Positions 37,163-48,983 of a stretch of DNA of 64,000 bases are shown here, piece by piece. Where the stretch lies: contig KN832870.1 in assembly GCA_000827325.1 (NCBI GenBank), forward strand, positions 3,720,001-3,784,000, read 5' to 3'. The notes below the pieces were generated by a model. That model had not been told where the DNA came from. It saw nothing but the letters and a program-made list of their open reading frames with translations, and did no database searches. Position numbers and translations under genes: made by a program. This DNA is from Oidiodendron maius Zn. Lineage: Eukaryota; Ascomycota; Leotiomycetes; Myxotrichaceae. Numbering within the stretch: the stretch's first letter is position 1; the number at the start of each line of letters is the position of its first letter.

Positions 37163-39844
37163 ATGGAAACCATAACAATCCCGTCTCCATCGGTCTTCCT
37201 AGATTCGCCCGTTATCAAGCCTGCCCCGGAACCGCCACCTCGTCCCCCCCAGCCGAAGAGGAAGAGTTCTTCGGCCTCGAAGGCCGCAGATGCACCCAAG
37301 AAGCATAATGGGGCCGTAAAGCCCAAACAATCCAAGAGCCGAAACGGTATGTTGCTGGAATGAGAGGCTCTCTTATCGTGGGAGCGATGAGGGGCATTGG
37401 GGGTGGCGGGCTAATCGTCTCTTAGGATGCATAACGTGTAAAGCAAAACGGTTAAAATGCGACGAGACCAAACCATCATGCCAACAATGCCACAAGAGGA
37501 ACGTTACGTGCGGGGGTTATAAGAAGAATTTCAAATGGAGACCTTTTGAGGAGGCAACATTTGTAAATAAACCTCCTGCACCGAGGAGAGCAAAACGAAG
37601 TATGCATTCCACCCGGGTATGGCTTCAGCTTTGCTGACGATATTCAGATTCGATATCGACCAAACTCTCAGAGCCTGCCCCTGCGGCGAGCCCATCACCC
37701 TCTGATGGCGCCTCAACACCAGACGCCGATGGTGAAGATATATCAATGCAAGACTCATTCTACCGTGCTGCAAGCCCAACCCGCCCTCCCTTCTCAAACG
37801 ATCCATCAGATGTCCAATTCGATCAGCAGCCCATGTTTGATATGAGCACGCCAACATACATAAGGGAAATGTCTCGGCCCCGATTTGACCCAGATCAAGT
37901 TACCAGTAGTTTGAGCAGCCTGTTCGACGATCCTACGCCACCCCAACTTTCACCCGATATGAACTTTACCGGCCAGTCGCCGAGATTGATTGATCTCTTG
38001 CTCCCTGGCTCAGAGCTGAATGCTCGGCCGGAAATGGCCACAGCATCTAGCCTACAGGTACCAACGTCGGCAATGAACATGACAATTATGGAGCCACAAT
38101 TTTCGACGCAAAACGAGGAGGTACCGAATTTGGGATTAGAAAGTGATATAGAGGAGATCCCTCGACAGCCTCAACTGTCGGCTACGGAGATGTGGATGTC
38201 AAGATCTCAAGCATCAATGGCTGCGAGAGACGCGCCAGTACATAAGCTATACAGACAACCAGAAGTCCAGGCGGGAAGCCCGGAAATGTTAATGCTCCGA
38301 TTCGACAAGCAGACGTGTGGCATCTTGTCGGTAAAAGATGGGCCTACAGAGAACCCGTGGAGGACTCTCATTTGGCCTCTTGCACGAGACTCTCCTGCGC
38401 TGTACCACGCAATTGCGTCTATGACAGCGTTTCACACATCAAAAGAAAAACCTGCTCTACGGGTTGACGGAATGGAGCACATGCGTCGTAGCATTCGTGC
38501 TCTGGCAACAGGTATCGAGAAAATGCGCCCTGATACGGCTCTTGCCACTACGCTTGCCCTTGCTTTTTCAGAATCTTGGGATCAGCATATCAGTACCGGC
38601 ATTGAACATCTTCGTGGAGCACGGGTTCTCGTCAACCGCGCATTGGTCTCCCACAAGAAGCGGAACTTTATGGGTGATGACCTGGCTAGGCTAAAATTTC
38701 TCTGCAATACGATGGTCTATATGGATGTTATTGCGCGCCTCACGTCCATCGAGGATGACGAGACAGAAAACTTCGACCACGATAGTGTCGTATTTCCTTA
38801 CAATTCACCTTCCCCATTCCAACAAAACGTCAATGAAATTGATCCATTGATGGGCTGCGCCAGCTCCCTCTTCCCCCTCATCGGACGTGCAGCCAACTTA
38901 TGTCGAAAAGTCAGAAGACTAGAAACTAACTCAATAGCTATCATTTCCCAAGCTATGGAGTTAAAGGAGGCCATCGAGCAATGGTCTGCACCTCCTGGAA
39001 CTGAGTTCGAGAGGCCCGAAGACCCTACAGCAGAGATCCATCACGCCCTCCAAACAGCGGAAGCATATCGTTACGCTACCTTGCTACATCTCCACCAAGC
39101 AGTCCCTGAAATCCCATCCCTAACCTCTGCCCAGCTCGCGAAGAAAGTCTTGGTATATCTTGCTACGGTTCCCCTATCCAGTCGATTAGTGATCGTGCAG
39201 ATATACCCATTATTAGCCGCTGGTTGTGAGGCTTGGGATAGCGAGGATCGCCAATGGGTCGAAGAACGCTGGCAGAGCATGGCATCTCGGATGTGGATTG
39301 GAAATATCGATCGGTGCTGGGAAGTAATGCAGGAAGTGTGGTCAAGACGCAACCAAGCGGAGAAGGCGAGGGTTGAGAAGGAGAGCCTTCGCAGACCGAG
39401 ACGTGAGGAGATGATAATTTCTGAGAGCAGCAAGAGGAAATTTGAGGAGGAGATTGCCCTTGACGAGGGGTTCGTTTTCTCAGACCGGATGAGCGAGAGC
39501 GAGATGGCCATTAAACGACAGCGTTCGAGTTTCTCAGACGGTTTCTCTGGAGGGTTCTCATCGCAGGGCAAGAGGAGGCTGGAACCGATCACTGAGGAGT
39601 TGGATCCGGAGCTTACTGTTCGGGGGGCTTTGCATTGGGTCGGTGTTATGAAGGATTGGAACTGGGAAAGTAAGTATATGTCGTCTAATTATTGCGGTTC
39701 ATATCGTCTCTTCCTTCTTTGGTGGTCAATTTATATTTCTCGAAGCTCTAGGGCTGTCAGCTGCGTGCTATATCCCTGTTTCAGTCAAATGCAAACTCCC
39801 TACAACTCCAACTAACTAACAATTCTTCAGTCCTTCTAGGGTAG
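37163..39844 (+). CDS. Zn2Cys6 transcription factor (Fungal_trans_2-like)
   Basis: Four exons, 37163-37346, 37426-37599, 37648-39669 and 39831-39844, joining in frame to 797 aa. The zinc cluster is split by intron 1 just before the first Cys and is perfect: C63-x2-C66-x6-C73-x6-C80-x2-C83-x6-C90, preceded by a basic Lys-rich stretch (KPKQSKSRNG) and followed by YKKNFKWRPFEE. A disordered linker (about 105-290) leads to the regulatory body with ENPWRTLIWPLARDSPALYH, HLRGARVLVNRAL and FPLIGRAANLCR, typical of the Fungal_trans_2 group (Pro1/UGA3-like). A tiny last exon supplies the common ending EILLG. It should bind CGG-type elements in the nucleus. A basic stretch near residue 570 may add a second nuclear signal. 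Target genes cannot be read from the sequence. Confidence 0.93.
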
Positions 39845-39869
39845 AGATAGGGAACTATCATCAAGCCAC

Positions 39870-40181
39870 TTAGGTACTCCTCCCACTCGGCCCGAGCCCG
39901 CCCTGCCACGACTCGGCCGGCGCGCCTCGCCGCCTCCTCTCCGCCTCCTGCCAAGCCCTCTCCTGTCGTTCACGCCTCCGCTTATCCTCCTGCGCCTTCT
40001 GTAAGGCTGTTGAGCATTCTGCCGTTCCCGATGAAGGTTTGGGTTCGGTGAGCGTAGATGCCCTTGACAGATCGTCCGATGACGCGCTGGCAGGCTTGCC
40101 CCCGCGGTCACTGTGAGACTGGGACAACTTGGGCTGGGCGGGGAAGCAATCCTTCGAGGTTTTCAACTTGAAGAACCCCAT
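39870..40181 (-). CDS. Small charged-helix protein 1 (103 aa)
   Basis: A single-exon frame that ends only 25 bp from the convergent stop of the zinc-cluster factor. It begins MGFFKLKTSKD, has a Ser/Thr/Pro-rich middle (about 15-57) and a strongly charged helix (ALQKAQEDKRRRERQERAWQ) followed by PAESW. No membrane segment or signal is visible. The layout resembles the protein at 41185-41484: M(G)FFK start, disordered middle, Arg/Glu helix and a Trp near the end. They may be distant paralogues. Function unknown. The possibility that the frame is fortuitous in a GC-rich stretch is modest. Confidence 0.55.
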   Translation of the reverse strand: MGFFKLKTSKDCFPAQPKLSQSHSDRGGKPASASSDDLSRASTLTEPKPSSGTAECSTALQKAQEDKRRRERQERAWQEAERRRRGAPAESWQGGLGPSGRST

Positions 40182-41184
40182 ATCTGACTGTCTGGGTTGC
40201 TGTGTATGTCTTTGAGACTTTTGTATTTGATGAAGCGTGGCGTCTGGCGTAACTTTGTTTCACGGCTTCTTCTGTACCTTAGGTATGACAGGCAGAGCGG
40301 GTGAGGGGTTTTAAACTCTGCAGCTAGCTCAATGACGGACGGAAAGGGCGTAACATTATAAATTGTAACAGCATGACTCTTCAAGTTCTGCAAATAACTC
40401 TCCAATTATTAATGGGTAGGAATATTCCCTCACCCATGACCAGGGTCGATCCGTCCTCACTGTGGAAAGAAGCGGATTACTGAACCATCTAATGCCAGCA
40501 TATCACACCTTGCAGCCGCACCACAGATTTCACAGGTTTTTTATTCCGGGCGGTACTTCTCGGCTTACTTTCCTCGCCCCACGACGGCCGCCACTCGACT
40601 CTCCCTTAGCAGGAGAGCTAGTGGGGACATCATCTCGCCTGCTTTCAGTATCAAGTTTTAACTGTGGATTTCTGCGGGACGACAATGTCATGGACACATG
40701 TCAAAGTTGGTATTGACACGGGAATGGCCAGTTCCCCAGTTTGTCAGGTCCACCCGAAGTGATGGCCAAGTCTGTGTCAAAGTCGGGATGATGAGGTGAT
40801 TACCCGAGGCTAACGACCAAGCAAGGCTCGATGCTGGGATGATATAAAAGTATTTGGGAATCTTTGAAAGGATATAGGGGCTTTCTGAATTGATTTCGTC
40901 TGAAGTGGTATCATAGGGTATCTCTGAAAGGGTAACGCTGCCAAACTCCAATGCTTCCCTGAAAAGACAATAGCTGCCCTTTTTCTTCATGAACCAGCCT
41001 GGTCGATAAGAGTGCCTGCCACCTCTCCAACGATGATAAGTCTCCTTTCCGTAAGTCATTCTGTTCCCTTAGTAAACCTCAATATGCGCTCGATTGTGTA
41101 TCGCCAGAGCATGTGCCAGGGACGAGACGATAAAATGTGCCTTATCCACTCCATGCCCAAAGTTTCGTCATTCGTCCCCATCCC
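40182..41184. other. Intergenic between two small genes
   Basis: About 1 kb. An antisense-oriented frame at 40688-41059 (123 codons) shows no known domain. The region should carry the promoter of the first small gene and the 3' UTR of the second. Confidence 0.45.
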
Positions 41185-41484
41185 TCACATCCTCTTCGTC
41201 CATGGATCCATACTTAACTCTGCTCGCCGCTTTTGAGCCTCTTTGATCTCGCGCTGCCGTTCCTTCGCACGTTTCTCCTCTTCCGTCCGCGCTCTCTCAA
41301 GAAACAGGTCGTAGTCATGCGCTACCTCGTCAGGCTTCATTGCTTTTGTCGTGCTTCCGGACGCATTTGCCGCTGAGGTGCATTGGGAATTAGAGCTGGA
41401 CGCAGGCGGGGGCGGCGTGTCATTGACGGATTGGCGAGCTACAGACTTGGGAGATCGACGTGTACGGAGAATTTTGAAGAACAT
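41185..41484 (-). CDS. Small charged-helix protein 2 (99 aa)
   Basis: A single-exon frame of 99 aa from an ATG at 41484, divergent from the CSC1-like channel. It starts MFFKILRTRRSPKS, continues with a Pro/Ser-rich stretch (about 22-48) and then a long charged helix (DYDLFLERARTEEEKRAKER) ending MDPWTKRM. Short proteins with this layout, ending in a PW-x-R type tail, are widespread hypotheticals in Pezizomycotina; I know of no assigned function. No signal peptide or membrane segment. Similar in layout to the protein at 39870-40181 on the same strand. Confidence 0.65.
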   Translation of the reverse strand: MFFKILRTRRSPKSVARQSVNDTPPPPASSSNSQCTSAANASGSTTKAMKPDEVAHDYDLFLERARTEEEKRAKERQREIKEAQKRRAELSMDPWTKRM

Positions 41485-42023
41485 TCTGATTTTTCATGGC
41501 CTGGTCGCACGAAACGAGCAGCATGCAATACCAATTGTCCTTGAGAGAGCGCGGGATCTTGAAGGGTCAAAACACGCCAAAGGTGGGCAGGTGACGGGAA
41601 GGAGACGCCAATATACAGAGTCAACGGAATACCGTAATTTCCCCAGCTCTCGGTAGTATACCGTATTCCAGCTTTTGCGGCGATAACCTTAAGAGACCCT
41701 CAGGTACCAGGTACCCGGTCTTTGACATCACAACTGCTCCCCATCGAGAGAAACCCAGGGGTGAAATATTGCATCTGCCATTGGAGCGGTATAGAGCACG
41801 AGAGTTGCACAGAATTATAGGCCGATCGGAATATTTCTTTTCCCCCATTCGTCAGGTCTCAGCGCAGTATCGCAGATCTGTTGTGGGCCGCCGATCATTG
41901 TCCACGCCTGTTAGCCTCAGCTTTTTAGGTCATCGCCCGCATTCCCAAGATCTCCAACTCTTCACCTCCTCAGCGCAGCCGGCTCCTGGAAGATGTTCGC
42001 AGCTCGAGTCGAGCATTCTTATT
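41485..42023. promoter_or_regulatory. Divergent promoter of small protein 2 and CSC1-like channel
   Basis: 539 bp between two start codons. No individual site identified. An open frame here (41769-42215) merely runs through the first exon of the channel gene. Confidence 0.4.
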
Positions 42024-45000
42024 ATGGGGTCTCTCATTCCGATTGATCTCGTCTCTCTCCTGACGAGGGACCTCGTACGTAGCAAGCTCTCTACGGCTTG
42101 TTGGCTCACGTATTTCATCTCCACCGCTAACAAGTATATGATATATAGAATGCGAGCAGCAGTGATCCCAGAGTCGGTTCCTCCCGAGACAACTCGACCT
42201 CGACCTCTGCACTAAAGGACGTGACGGGCAGCACCAATTCCTCCTCTTTCTCAACTCTGTTTATGACCTTTGTGCCCGTCGCAGTCTATACCGCGATATG
42301 CCTCGCTATCTTCATTCCTCTCCGATCCAGATTCCCTCGAGTCTATGCTCCAAGGACCTTCCTCGAGAGCCTTGAGCCACAGTGCGTTTTGGAAACTACA
42401 GCTGCATATAGATTCGGGACTAAATGGTGTTTAGTGAACGCATCGAGAAGCTGCCCGCAGGATGGTTCAAATGGATGAGAGAATTTTACAAGGTGCCAGA
42501 TGCGACAGTTCTTAATTATTCTTCACTCGACGGTTACCTCTTCCTTCGATTTCTAAAGGTCCTTTGTGTCATATTTGGGGTGGGATGTCTAATGACATGG
42601 GCCATCCTCCTCCCCATTCATAGATACGGCGGAGGTGGTCTCGAGCAGCTAGACATGCTCACATTTGCCAATGTCATACATCCGCAGTGGTACTTTGTGC
42701 ATGCCTTTCTAGCGTGGATATATTTTGGTAGGTTTGAATCTATGGATGAAGAAGTGGCCAACTAACAAGATGTGAAGGATTTATCATTTATATGATATCA
42801 AGAGAATGCGTGTACTTCGTCAATATTCGCCAAGCGTTCATCCTGTCTCCATACTATGCCAATCGTCTATCTTCGAGGACAGTGTTATACACCTGTGTGC
42901 CAAGACAATTATTGGACGAAAGAAAGCTCAGGAAGGTCTTTGGAGACGCAGTTAAGAATGTTTGGATCCCGAGGGATACTATGGAGCTAGACATGCTCGT
43001 CAAAGAGAGAGAGCAAACAGCAGAACGGCTTGAAAAGGCAGAGATTGTTCTGATCAAAAAGGCCAATCTGGCATATCAAAAAGCCCTTAAAACTGGCCAC
43101 CCTGATATCACACCTTTCCGATCATCCCAAGATTCGCCATCCAAGGAGATCGAAGTTAGTGTTGCATCAGAGTCCTCAAATTCACCGGGATCGGATCCCG
43201 GCAAGCCCGATGAGAAGACAAGCAATATTGTAACAGCGGAATCTTCAGTGTCACCTAGAGATTTCCTCCGGATCGATGGGACACCTGGTAACTTGACAAG
43301 CTATGGCCTTGACGGCCCTCCAGACGTCAATGGATCGATTGCTGGTCAGTGGATACCATACAGCAGTCGACCTGTCCATCGTCCCCTAGCCAACTTTGCA
43401 AGAAGAGTTGACACAATCAAATGGTCACGCAACCAGCTCAAGGACCTCGCCCCAAAAATAAGCAAGCTACGGCGGCAGCACAAGAAAGGACAAACTCGAC
43501 CTATTCCTGCTGCATTTATCGAGTTTGATTCGCAAGTAAATGCCCAGAGCGCTTATCAGACTGTAGCACACCACAGAGCAAACCACATGGTCCCTGAAAT
43601 TGTTGGCGTGCGGCCCCAAGAAATTATTTGGGGGTCCCTGCGGATGGAGTGGTGGCAGCGGATAATCAGGAGATTCCTGATTCAGGGCTTCATTGCTGCA
43701 ATGGTCATCTTCTGGTCAATCCCTGCGGCTCTAATCGGAATTATCTCGAACATCAAATTCCTGTCAGACAACATATTCTTCCTGCATTGGCTTCCTCTTC
43801 TCCCGAGCGTGCTGTTAGGGATAATAGAAGGTCTTGTGCCTGCCATTGCTCTGTCCACGTTGATGGCTGCAGTTCCCATAATAATGAGATGTACGGTTCC
43901 CAAAGTCTTCTCCCAACTTTACTAACAGATACTAGGGTGTGCACGGCAAGCTGGAGTTCCCACTCTCGCCAGGATAGAACTTTTCACCCAGAACACCTAC
44001 TTCCTATTTCAGGTCGTACAGGTATTCCTCATCACAACTCTTACCTCTGCTGCCTCGGCCTCCCTAATGCAAATTCTCAAAAACCCATTATCACTCCGCG
44101 GTTTACTTTCGCAAAACCTCCCAAAAGCGTCTAATTTCTACATATCCTATTTCATTTTACAGGGATTAGCCATGAGCGCCACTAGGATTGCACACCTAGG
44201 TAGTTTGTGGAGATACCAACTTACACCATATGCCTCTGGAAACCCGAGGATCATCGCAAGGCGATATCATCGTTTGCGAGTCATTCATTGGGGCGCTGTC
44301 TACCCAGTTTTTACGAACATGGGTGTAATAGGTATGGATATATCATATTCCCTAACAATTTACTGACCTGTTTAGCTATATCCTATTCTCTAATCGCGCC
44401 TCTTGTCCTTGGCGTCGCTTTCATCGGGATGTCCGTTATCTACGCATCGTATCGCTACAACCTTCTGTACATCTACAGCTCGGAAAATGACACTCGTGGA
44501 CTTCATTACCCTCGTGCACTGATACACCTACTTACCGGCGTATACTTTGCTGAAATCTGCTTGATAGGACTCCTAGGAATAGGTGGTTCCTTTGGGCCAC
44601 TAGTGCTGATGTTCGGCCTAGCAATTTTCACACTTTTAGTTAATATCTCGCTGAACGCAGCGCTGAATCCCCTCTTGTGGAATCTGCCTCGCACACTAGC
44701 TGTGGAAGAGGAATTGCGGCGAGCGGGGTACGACGGCCTTAATGATGCCCTGGGAAAGGAAGAAGTCGAAGAAGTCGACCTTGAAGACCAGGATACCCAG
44801 AATCCCTACGACTCTGATTTTGATCCCTCCCAAGTCGACGACGCGGCAGTAGTTCATGAACCCAACCCAGGGATCCGTGGCTTTCGTATGGCTGAAGGCA
44901 CCGACCAATTAGCCGCCATAGCTTCTACTGGAGTAGCCACCTATCTGCGGATACAATATCGCAAATCCTCCATCCCTGTCTTTGTCTCCAAGGTTGATTT

Positions 45001-45358
45001 CTGGTCTCGTTGGATCGCTCCTGATCCAAAAAGCCAAAAGCCTAGCTTTATGCTCAAGTGGCTACACCCCGAAATATTTGCGGATTACGCCATCCTGCGG
45101 AACACGCTGCCAAACTTTCCGGAGTTAGTGTACGAAGACGGCTCTACCAAAGATGCATACCATCCTCCGAGCGTACGTGCGAGGCCTCCAAAGCTTTGGA
45201 TCCCAAAGGATCCAGCAGGCGTCAGCACGCAGGAAGTGAGGCATACCAACAAGGTAATTACGATTACTGACGATGGCGCGTCTGTAGACGAAAAGAATCG
45301 CTTGACCATGGATATTTTGTCAGATCCGAGAGATAGTTGGGAGAAGGTTCGATATTGA
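42024..45358 (+). CDS. CSC1/OSCA (DUF221) calcium-permeable channel
   Basis: Six exons, 42024-42074, 42149-42381, 42435-42727, 42778-43890, 43936-44331 and 44376-45358, joining in phase throughout to 1,022 aa. The N-terminal RSN1_TM region has a first membrane helix (FMTFVPVAVYTAICLAIFIP) and two more. A long cytoplasmic PHM7_cyt domain (about 240-500) has the charged helix LVKEREQTAERLEKAEIVL and the common PAAFIEFDSQVNAQSAYQ. The C-terminal RSN1_7TM domain contains LARIELFTQNTYFLFQVVQVFLI and further helices to about residue 820, then an acidic tail. Yeast Csc1 and plant OSCA are osmosensitive or mechanosensitive cation channels. Intron 4 (43891-43935) was placed so that RWCARQAG restores the family frame. 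Plasma membrane or vacuole location cannot be decided. Confidence 0.92.
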
Positions 45359-46485
45359 TGATATTTAAATCTAATTATGACTTATGGGGATTGAAGGTGG
45401 CGTTAAATAGACTGCCGGATACCATATCAGAGAATTTCAATTCGGGTTAGGTACGGTTGCTAGCAGACAAAAGTAAATACTCAAACTACCCCTATGGTTC
45501 TTGGACGATGAGTGTTGGAAAGTCTGTTTCGGGATGTAAGGCTCGTAGCATCGTTTTGCTTAGACTTTCAAACCCCGAGTGCGAAATTATACTGAGGATC
45601 TCCACCTGGGCGCCGCTATTGACGCTCTGCAACCTTCAACCATCTCCTTTCTAAAATTATCACAACTACGATATTATATCAATGAAATCTTTGTAGGAGT
45701 AAGAAAAGATCATATTGGGACGTCGTAATGCGGCCTTCTCGATAGGTGGGGTATAAGGACAGAACAACACGGAGTGCGAATAGAGCAAAGCATGTCGCGG
45801 GGAAAGTGTCCAGTTTTATATCCTATTCCGGGCAAAAGTTCCCCACTGCTTTGTACAACAATATCTCTCAAAACAGAAGATTACTTCAATAAGCCTGTCA
45901 TTTCTAGCATAGGATTGGTTGTAGATATATGCCAGAGTCATATCTGGGGATTGCTGGGTTGCTAAGGTGTCGCCAAGTATCTCTGCTGTCCATACTACGC
46001 TTGACCTAGATGGATAGGCTCGTCCTGCCAGCGGACTAGGAATCTGATAAGTCTCGGCCGGCACAGAAAGTCTCCGCTGTAGATACAGCTTGTGTTTGAG
46101 CTCCTGAAGCAGCAATTGGGTCCTGTTGATAGCCATGTGCCCCTCTCCGAAGTTCTGCACCTGCGGCATGGGTGGGTAGCATAGCTTCAGACCACCACCT
46201 GGAATTATATACAAAAGCGACCAATTGCCGCACATCTCTGTCAAATGCACTCATACTTTCGAACCAACACCAATAATTCACCTATCGATAAGCCACGCTC
46301 CCCAGACGCGTCGCCCTGCAGTGCCCCGGTATCCAAAAACGCAAAGGTTTCTTAAAAGCAAGGGAGCTTTAGCAAGGACATATATATTCGAATCAGACCC
46401 GAGATCTAATAAGGGAACATTCCTCTTGTGTTGTCAATTATCATTTTAGCATATCTCTGCCCCCTATTATCTCACTCAATTGACC
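45359..46485. other. Intergenic, no gene
   Basis: About 1.1 kb between two same-strand genes. Open frames on the minus strand (45816-46281) lack domain or splice support. Promoter and 5' leader of the cupin gene lie at the right end. Confidence 0.5.
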
Positions 46486-47014
46486 ATGGGTTCGTTCCTC
46501 AGCAGAGCAAAGTCTGCAAAGACGTCAGCTGATGAACACTCCAAACCAGCTACTCCAGCAGCATTCAAGCATTATTCTCGCGCTCAGACAGACTTCAAAC
46601 TGCCTCTCATCGCAAACGAGAATGCCTTTCTAGGAGACCTCGCAACTTCCGAGCCAAATGACCCCGTAGCTCCCATTGTCTCAGGCTTTTACAGGCTGGA
46701 GAAGGGTACCCCGCTGGTGTACGACTATACATACCACGAGATGAAGATCATTGTTGACGGCGAGTTTGACATCTCGGATGAAACAGGACAGAAAGTTCAT
46801 GCTGTGAAAGGGGATGTATTTTATTGTGAGTGACAAGGAAGACAGGGGTGTTAATAAGACTGCACTGACGTATGGCAGTTCCGAAGGGAAGCAAGATTAC
46901 TTTCACCACGGAAAGTTTCGGTCTAGGGTTCTTTGTTGGGCAAAGAAAGGTATGTGAAGCTGTCCCGGCAAGATGGGTTTCTATACTGACAATGTTCAGG
47001 AAGGAACAGCGTAG
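46486..47014 (+). CDS. EutQ-like cupin protein
   Basis: Three exons, 46486-46825, 46879-46949 and 47000-47014, giving 141 aa; the last exon encodes only four residues and the stop. The single cupin fold spans about 60-135, with HEMKIIVDGEFDISDETG and GDVFYFPKGSKITF as the two conserved cupin motifs. The family is related to EutQ of bacterial ethanolamine utilisation (an acetate kinase-like cupin), but fungal members stand alone and their reaction is not settled. The metal ligands usual in cupins are only partly present (one His and one Glu in the first motif). The start MGSFLS could be N-myristoylated. No partner genes of an ethanolamine pathway are nearby. Confidence 0.82.
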
Positions 47015-47910
47015 GGAGAGGTTCTGTCGATGTTCGGACATTCTGAAGCCCAGATATCTCTGCATTTCCGTTCAATAATGAGGATATCATACAGCAATTG
47101 CATTGGATATTCAAAATGTACTGCTAGTCTTGGATAGATAGAGCTATCTAAGTACGCCTTCAGGAACAATCCAGGCTCGTCTCTCGTGGAGGCGTAATAA
47201 TGTCTACATTTCGTCAGTGCAGCACTCAAAAATCACTATGGAGAGGGATCTCTCCGCACCCAGCAACTTGCTATATTTCGAATGTTCCTTCTTCAAGATT
47301 GTGTCAAGTGACCTTCGCTCTGGCAGGTTTTGCCTATTGCTTGAGGAAAATATTGAGCCTATACTTTACTAATATAAGTTTTCTTCCAATGGTCATTGTA
47401 TTTGTTTTACGTCCTGGATTTCCTACCCAGGAGACAATATCTGTACTCGCCATCCAATGAGATCGATCCAAACAAACAAGCTAATTCTACGCCGCGTTCT
47501 TAATTGACTTTAATAATTCTTTTCGGCTGTGCCGTTTGAATCGGCCCGCGGTTGAGTGATTCGAGGCTACGAGATCTGCGTTACGGCCTTTCGGACCGCT
47601 TTCGCAAATTCATTATTAGCAGGCAATATATGTGATCGTCAAGAATTTGGTTAAGAAAGGAACAGTAGTTAATACCAAAATCTTATCGCAACAAATCGCC
47701 GGGGCAAATCCGGGGTAGCTTCCTGGTGCGTTTCGGATTTGCAATTAGGCGGTTTACAGATCATCACCCCCCCGCATCTTATGTCAATCTCCAGCCTTTG
47801 CGGTTCAGATAAATTAATACAACCTACAAGCTATAAGCTAGGAGTATATAACAGGAATGTAATTCCCGTTCTTATTCCTAAGCCCAGTGTTCATATTTCA
47901 TTCAGCCAAC
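47015..47910. other. Intergenic; promoter of the GH45 gene
   Basis: About 900 bp without a supportable gene. A TATA-like element (gagtatataac) lies near 47841, about 70 bp upstream of the endoglucanase start codon, in a plausible promoter position. Confidence 0.45.
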
Positions 47911-48544
47911 ATGAAATCGTCAGTTGTCTTTTCTCTAGCAGCGTCCGTTTCTTCGGTATTGGCCCTGCAGGCCACGACTACAGTGTGTTCCACTTACATT
48001 CCTCTGAGGCTGTGAACTTATAATAAGTAGCGTTACTACGATGGCCTGAAAGGAGCTTGCGGTTGCGGTCCTGCTAGTGGCAATAACATGTTCGGTTGGC
48101 AGGTTTGTTTTCCCTCTCCATATCTCAGCACACCAAGTTGGCTAACCCTGGATACAATAGCTTTCCCCCGCCTCTGGTGTTTACACAGCAGCAGGCTCTC
48201 AAGCCCTATTCGACACTTCTGGGCTATCCTGGTGTGGGTCTGGGTGCGGAAAGTGCTATAGCTTGACCTCGACGGGTAACGCACCGTGCTCATCTTGCGG
48301 CACTGGTGGCGCTGCTGGAGAGACTATCATCGTCATGGTCACGAATCTCTGCCCCTATAACGGGAATGCACAGTGGTGCCCTCAACCAGGAGGCACTAAT
48401 CAGTATGGATATTCGTATCATTTCGACATCATGGCACAGTCTGAGGTATTTGGCGATAACCCAGTTGTTGACTTCGAGGAGGTGGCTTGTCCGAGCTCTG
48501 TGGCGAGCGATTATCAACAGTGCCAGTGTGCTACTGGAGGTTAG
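47911..48544 (+). CDS. GH45 endoglucanase, secreted
   Basis: Three exons, 47911-47982, 48031-48102 and 48161-48544, giving 175 aa. A signal peptide (MKSSVVFSLAASVSSVLA) precedes TTTRYYDGLKGACGCG, the GH45 start motif with the catalytic-site Asp28. WCGSGCGKCYSLTSTG and the VMVTNLCPYNGNAQWCP stretch are typical, and the second catalytic-site Asp137 is in YHFDIM. Cysteines are abundant, as expected for the disulfide-rich barrel. The protein has no cellulose-binding module. It is most like the short GH45 type of Trichoderma Cel45A (EG V), here trimmed at the C-terminus without the linker and CBM1. GH45 enzymes cut internal beta-1,4-glucan bonds in cellulose, outside the cell. Intron boundaries restore the catalytic motif exactly, which supports the model. 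Confidence 0.93.
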
Positions 48545-48983
48545 TTAGAAGAAAAGATGGAAGTTATACGTATGACAATAGGCTTGGGGTAAGATGTTGC
48601 CTAAGTGCAAGGAGAATTATTCTAGGTATATATTTTGGATAGTAACAATTGCCAACTCCACCATCCCACTGGTAATATCTCTGTATTATTGGGAGAAGCT
48701 CGTAGCATGTATCTGCTTGCTCATACTCGTGGACCGTGAAATTCTTCGGATTTTCCTTGGTAGATAGTCACTATCAACGACATGTAGGGCATCTCAACCA
48801 GTCAGCATATTGTTAACACAAATTTACATACTATGGCCCAAAAAACTTCGCAGTTTCGATTTGAAATTGACGGGTTAATCCAATAAAATAGTTATTATTA
48901 TCCTACGTGCGATGGGCTTCTGAGTAGCTAGGGGCTACACCCGGACCGCAAGAGTTCCAACTTGTCGACAATATCTAGAATAT
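48545..48983. other. Convergent intergenic region
   Basis: 439 bp between the GH45 stop and the transporter stop. Nothing beyond 3' UTRs is seen. Confidence 0.5.
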
